Positions 6,761-8,686 of a stretch of 8,686 bases of DNA are shown here, piece by piece (within the stretch, counting starts at the first letter, position 1; every line of letters starts with the position of its first letter). The translations under genes were made by a program, and so were the position numbers. Where the stretch lies: the NCBI GenBank assembly GCA_947173755.1, contig CAMWGM010000049.1:1-8686 (forward strand), in the 5' to 3' direction. The notes beneath the pieces are model-generated. The model did not search any database. It saw nothing but the letters and a program-made list of their open reading frames with translations, and was not told the DNA's origin. This DNA comes from an uncultured Muribaculaceae bacterium. GTDB lineage: Bacteria; Bacteroidota; Bacteroidia; Bacteroidales; Muribaculaceae.

Positions 6761-7672
6761 ATGAAGCGTTTTCTGATATATGCGGCGTTGTTTTCGGCGA
6801 TTGTTCTGGCGGCTCTCGGTGCCGGAGAACTGATTGTCAGAGGTATGGATAACCCTTACAAGATAAAAGACCGGTTCGTAAAGCAGCATGCCGGCCAAAT
6901 CTCTACGGCCGTTCTCGGAAGTTCCCACACTTTCTACGGTATTGTGGCCGACTCGTTAGGGAACGACGCGATCAACCTTGCAAATGTCGCGCAGAATTAC
7001 GAATATGATCTCCGTGTTCTCCGGCATTACGAACCATGGCTTTCTGGTCTGACGCATGTGGTTATTCCGGTCAGTTACTTCAGTTTTTTCGATCCTCCGT
7101 TCGAGAAGAGCGATGAGAAATGGTATGAGATTTATTACCGTCTCTACATGGGGATTGACAAATATCCGCTTCTCTCCCGCTATGGCTTTGAAATCTCCGA
7201 CACTCAGGTCTATGCCGGAAAATTGCGCAGCCTTTTCGGAGGTAAACGTCGGGGTAAAACAAGTGAAGCCGGATTCGGACTCGATTATACTCTCGATGAC
7301 CGTGATCCGGCATGGAAGGAGATGGCTGAAGCCACTGTTGCGCGTCACACCGCCGTGGATGACAGATGGACGGATTATAACATATCCGCGCTTGACAGTC
7401 TGCTTTCTTATTGCAGAGACCGCGAAATAGATGTCACCATGCTCACACTACCTGTCAGTGATGTTTATCGCGGCCGGCTCGATGGCCGTCAGTTGGAGCG
7501 TACACGAGTATTGACTGACAGTTTTGCCGAGGCTTATGGAGTGAATTATTTTGATTTTTCTTCCGATCCTGATTTCATCGACGACGATTTCCATGATCCC
7601 GACCATTTGTCCGACCGGGGGGCGATGCGTTTCACACGCATTATCAGGGAGTCAATCCTAAAAAATTTGTGA
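6761..7672 (+). CDS. Membrane-anchored SGNH-hydrolase-like protein, putative partner of the MBOAT acyltransferase
   Basis: A 303-residue protein. An upstream in-frame ATG at 6677 lies inside the MBOAT gene; the start at 6761 is preferred because it is two bases after the MBOAT stop and gives a clean N-terminal anchor (MKRF, then hydrophobic residues to about 27). SGNH-like features are STAVLGSSHTFYG (48-60), with Ser54 or Ser55 as the likely nucleophile, an asparagine-containing INLANVAQNYEYD (71-83), THVVIPVSYFSFFDP (98-112) as a core strand, MLTLPVS (227-233), and a C-terminal DPDHLSDRGAMRFT (279-292) with the Asp279-x-x-His282 pair of SGNH block V. This fits the AlgJ/AlgX/DltD style of protein, which acts in the periplasm with an MBOAT protein to place acyl groups on a glycan. 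Its exact subfamily is not recognised, and an esterase role is possible. The last two codons overlap the -33 element of the purL promoter. Confidence 0.82.
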   Translation: MKRFLIYAALFSAIVLAALGAGELIVRGMDNPYKIKDRFVKQHAGQISTAVLGSSHTFYGIVADSLGNDAINLANVAQNYEYDLRVLRHYEPWLSGLTHVVIPVSYFSFFDPPFEKSDEKWYEIYYRLYMGIDKYPLLSRYGFEISDTQVYAGKLRSLFGGKRRGKTSEAGFGLDYTLDDRDPAWKEMAEATVARHTAVDDRWTDYNISALDSLLSYCRDREIDVTMLTLPVSDVYRGRLDGRQLERTRVLTDSFAEAYGVNYFDFSSDPDFIDDDFHDPDHLSDRGAMRFTRIIRESILKNL

Positions 7673-7697
7673 GAAAACTCAAAAATTCTTACCTTTG
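7666..7697 (+). promoter_or_regulatory. Bacteroidota-type promoter for purL
   Basis: TTTG (7666-7669) and TACCTTTG (7690-7697) are separated by 20 bases and fit the -33 / -7 TAnnTTTG pattern. The start of transcription would be near 7704, giving a leader of about 34 nt. The -33 element lies over the last two sense codons of the SGNH gene (stop at 7670-7672). No terminator hairpin separates the two genes, so some readthrough into purL is possible. No purine riboswitch or clear operator palindrome is visible in the short leader. Confidence 0.7.
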
Positions 7698-7737
7698 CGG
7701 TTAGAATATTCACTGTGAAATAATCACTGACCACATT

Positions 7738-8640
7738 ATGGTAGTATTTTTTAAGAAAGGCGCCAATCTGATATATGCCGTCGAGACCGACCACCGTCTC
7801 ACCGACGACGAGAAGGCGCGTCTGACATGGCTCTTCGACGGAGCCACGCCCCTGACATCAACATCCCTGAAGGGTTCGTTCATAGGACCCCGCAAGGAGA
7901 TGATTACTCCCTGGAGTACGAATGCCGTTGAAATCACCCGCAATATGGGTCTCAGCGGCATTACTCGTATAGAAGAGTTTCATCACACCAACGACCCGAC
8001 GCCTTCTTTCGACAAAATGCTGTCGCGTCATTACGACGGATTGAATTCAAAGGTATTCACTACGTCAACTGTGGCTGCTCCCATCGAATATATCGACGAT
8101 ATCACCGAGTATAACAAACGTGAAGGACTCGCTCTCTCGGTTGAAGAGGAGGATTATCTGCGTGGTCTCGCCGAACGCCTCGGCCGTCCGCTTACCGACA
8201 GTGAGGTCTTCGGTTTCTCACAGGTCAACTCGGAGCATTGCCGTCATAAGATTTTCAACGGTTCGTTCGTGATCGACGGCGAGGAAAAACCTCTCTCGCT
8301 TTTCAAACTCATCAAGAAAACTTCGCAGGTCAATCCGGGTAAACTCGTCTCGGCTTACAAGGACAACGTGGCATTTGTCGAAGGTCCTACCGTGGCCCAG
8401 TTCTATCCCACACATCCCGAGCGTCCCGATTTCTTCGAGGTGCGCGATCTTAAGACAGTTCTCTCGCTAAAGGCTGAAACGCATAATTTCCCGACGACCG
8501 TTGAACCTTTCAACGGAGCGGCAACCGGCAGCGGCGGCGAGATCCGCGACCGTCTCGGTGGCGGACGCGCTTCGCTTCCCCTTGCAGGTACCGCGGTCTA
8601 TATGACTTCATATCCCCGTCTGGCCGGACATCCCTGGGAG
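7738..8640 (+). CDS. purL: Phosphoribosylformylglycinamidine (FGAM) synthase, large single-chain form, N-terminal 301 residues
   Basis: PurL turns FGAR, glutamine and ATP into FGAM, the fourth step of purine synthesis, in the cytoplasm. The single-chain form is about 1,200-1,300 residues, so roughly a quarter is present. Residues 1-110 form the N-terminal domain, with FIGPRKEMITPWSTNAVEIT (48-67) and GLSGITRIEEF (71-81). A linker domain follows, with LTDSEVFGFSQVNSEHCRHK (152-171). The start of the synthase domain has VLSLKAETHNFPTTVEPFNG (241-260), AATGSGGEIRDRLGGG (261-276) and LAGTAVYMTSYPRLAGHPWE (282-301), containing ATP/Mg-binding residues. The frame is intact to Glu301 at 8640. It then runs into 13 residues unlike PurL and a TAG at 8680-8682, encoded by adapter-like sequence. 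This is an artificial truncation, not a pseudogene: the native protein should continue past HPWE. The upstream promoter and short leader support the ATG at 7738. Confidence 0.95.
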
Positions 8641-8686
8641 CTGTCTCGTATACACATCAACGCGCCCACGAGACCTCTCTAGCTCG
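8641..8686 (+). other. Sequencing adapter remnant (Nextera transposase read-through plus i7-like index)
   Basis: From 8641 the sequence matches the 34-nt Nextera read-through adapter as I recall it. CTGTCTC (8641-8647) and TATACACATC (8649-8658 with the preceding T) come from the Tn5 mosaic end, and GCCCACGAGAC (8664-8674) from the adapter tail. I count 30 of 34 matches, with mismatches at 8648, 8659, 8660 and 8663. The next eight bases, CTCTCTAG (8675-8682), are one base from the common i7 index N707 (CTCTCTAC), and the closing CTCG resembles the start of the P7 tail after a small deletion. The PurL reading frame loses all family similarity exactly at 8641. This is library-construction DNA left at a contig end, probably missed by trimming because of low-quality bases. 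The index match is from memory. Confidence 0.93.

Noticed and set aside
6512..6928. Minus-strand frame of 138 codons across the MBOAT/SGNH junction
   Set aside because: It is antisense to two supported genes, with no domain or promoter.
7671..7690. Possible terminator hairpin after the SGNH gene (GAG-AAAA-CTC followed by A and T runs)
   Set aside because: A 3-bp stem is far too short, and the sequence overlaps the purL promoter spacer.
8641..8682. Native PurL C-terminus or a nonsense-truncated purL pseudogene
   Set aside because: The 13 extra residues and the stop are encoded by adapter-like bases starting exactly where PurL similarity ends.

Overview
The window looks like chromosomal DNA of a Bacteroidota bacterium, most likely of the order Bacteroidales (a gut lineage such as Muribaculaceae is plausible). 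Three things point there. Its promoters fit the Bacteroidota -33 TTTG / -7 TAnnTTTG pattern. The starts lack Shine-Dalgarno sequences and, where intergenic, have A-rich leaders. The gene families (large PurL, DUF2461, secreted C69 dipeptidase, NspC) are typical of that group. The lineage is inferred from recall, not from a search.

Left half, minus strand (4390 to 1): an apparent three-gene operon, read right to left. It encodes a secreted family C69 dipeptidase (2747-4390), a UvrD/PcrA superfamily 1 DNA helicase (426-2750) and the first 143 codons of a carboxynorspermidine/carboxyspermidine decarboxylase, nspC (1-429, cut by the window edge). Both junctions are 4-base ATGA overlaps, so translation is probably coupled. 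A near-ideal promoter for this unit lies at 4490-4520 and gives a leader of about 90 nt.

Middle, plus strand (4644 to 7672): a compact unit of a DUF2461 protein, an AlgI/DltB-type MBOAT acyltransferase and a membrane-anchored SGNH-hydrolase-like protein, with gaps of 12 and 2 bases. The MBOAT plus SGNH pair resembles known two-protein systems that carry acyl (usually acetyl) groups across the inner membrane and place them on a periplasmic or exported glycan. The glycan cannot be told from this window.

Right end, plus strand (7738 to 8640): the 5' part (301 codons) of purL, the large FGAM synthase of purine biosynthesis. It has its own promoter at 7666-7697, whose -33 element overlaps the last codons of the SGNH gene. 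The final 46 bases (8641-8686) do not look genomic. They closely match the Nextera transposase read-through adapter followed by an i7-like index. The apparent purL stop codon at 8680-8682 is therefore an artefact, and 8640 is probably the true end of genomic sequence.

No RNA genes, insertion sequences, CRISPR arrays, phage genes or convincing terminators were seen. The only intergenic stretch above 100 bases is the divergent promoter region 4391-4643. Apart from the adapter and the MBOAT/SGNH pair of unknown substrate, this is an ordinary housekeeping region, and I see no new defence or mobile system.
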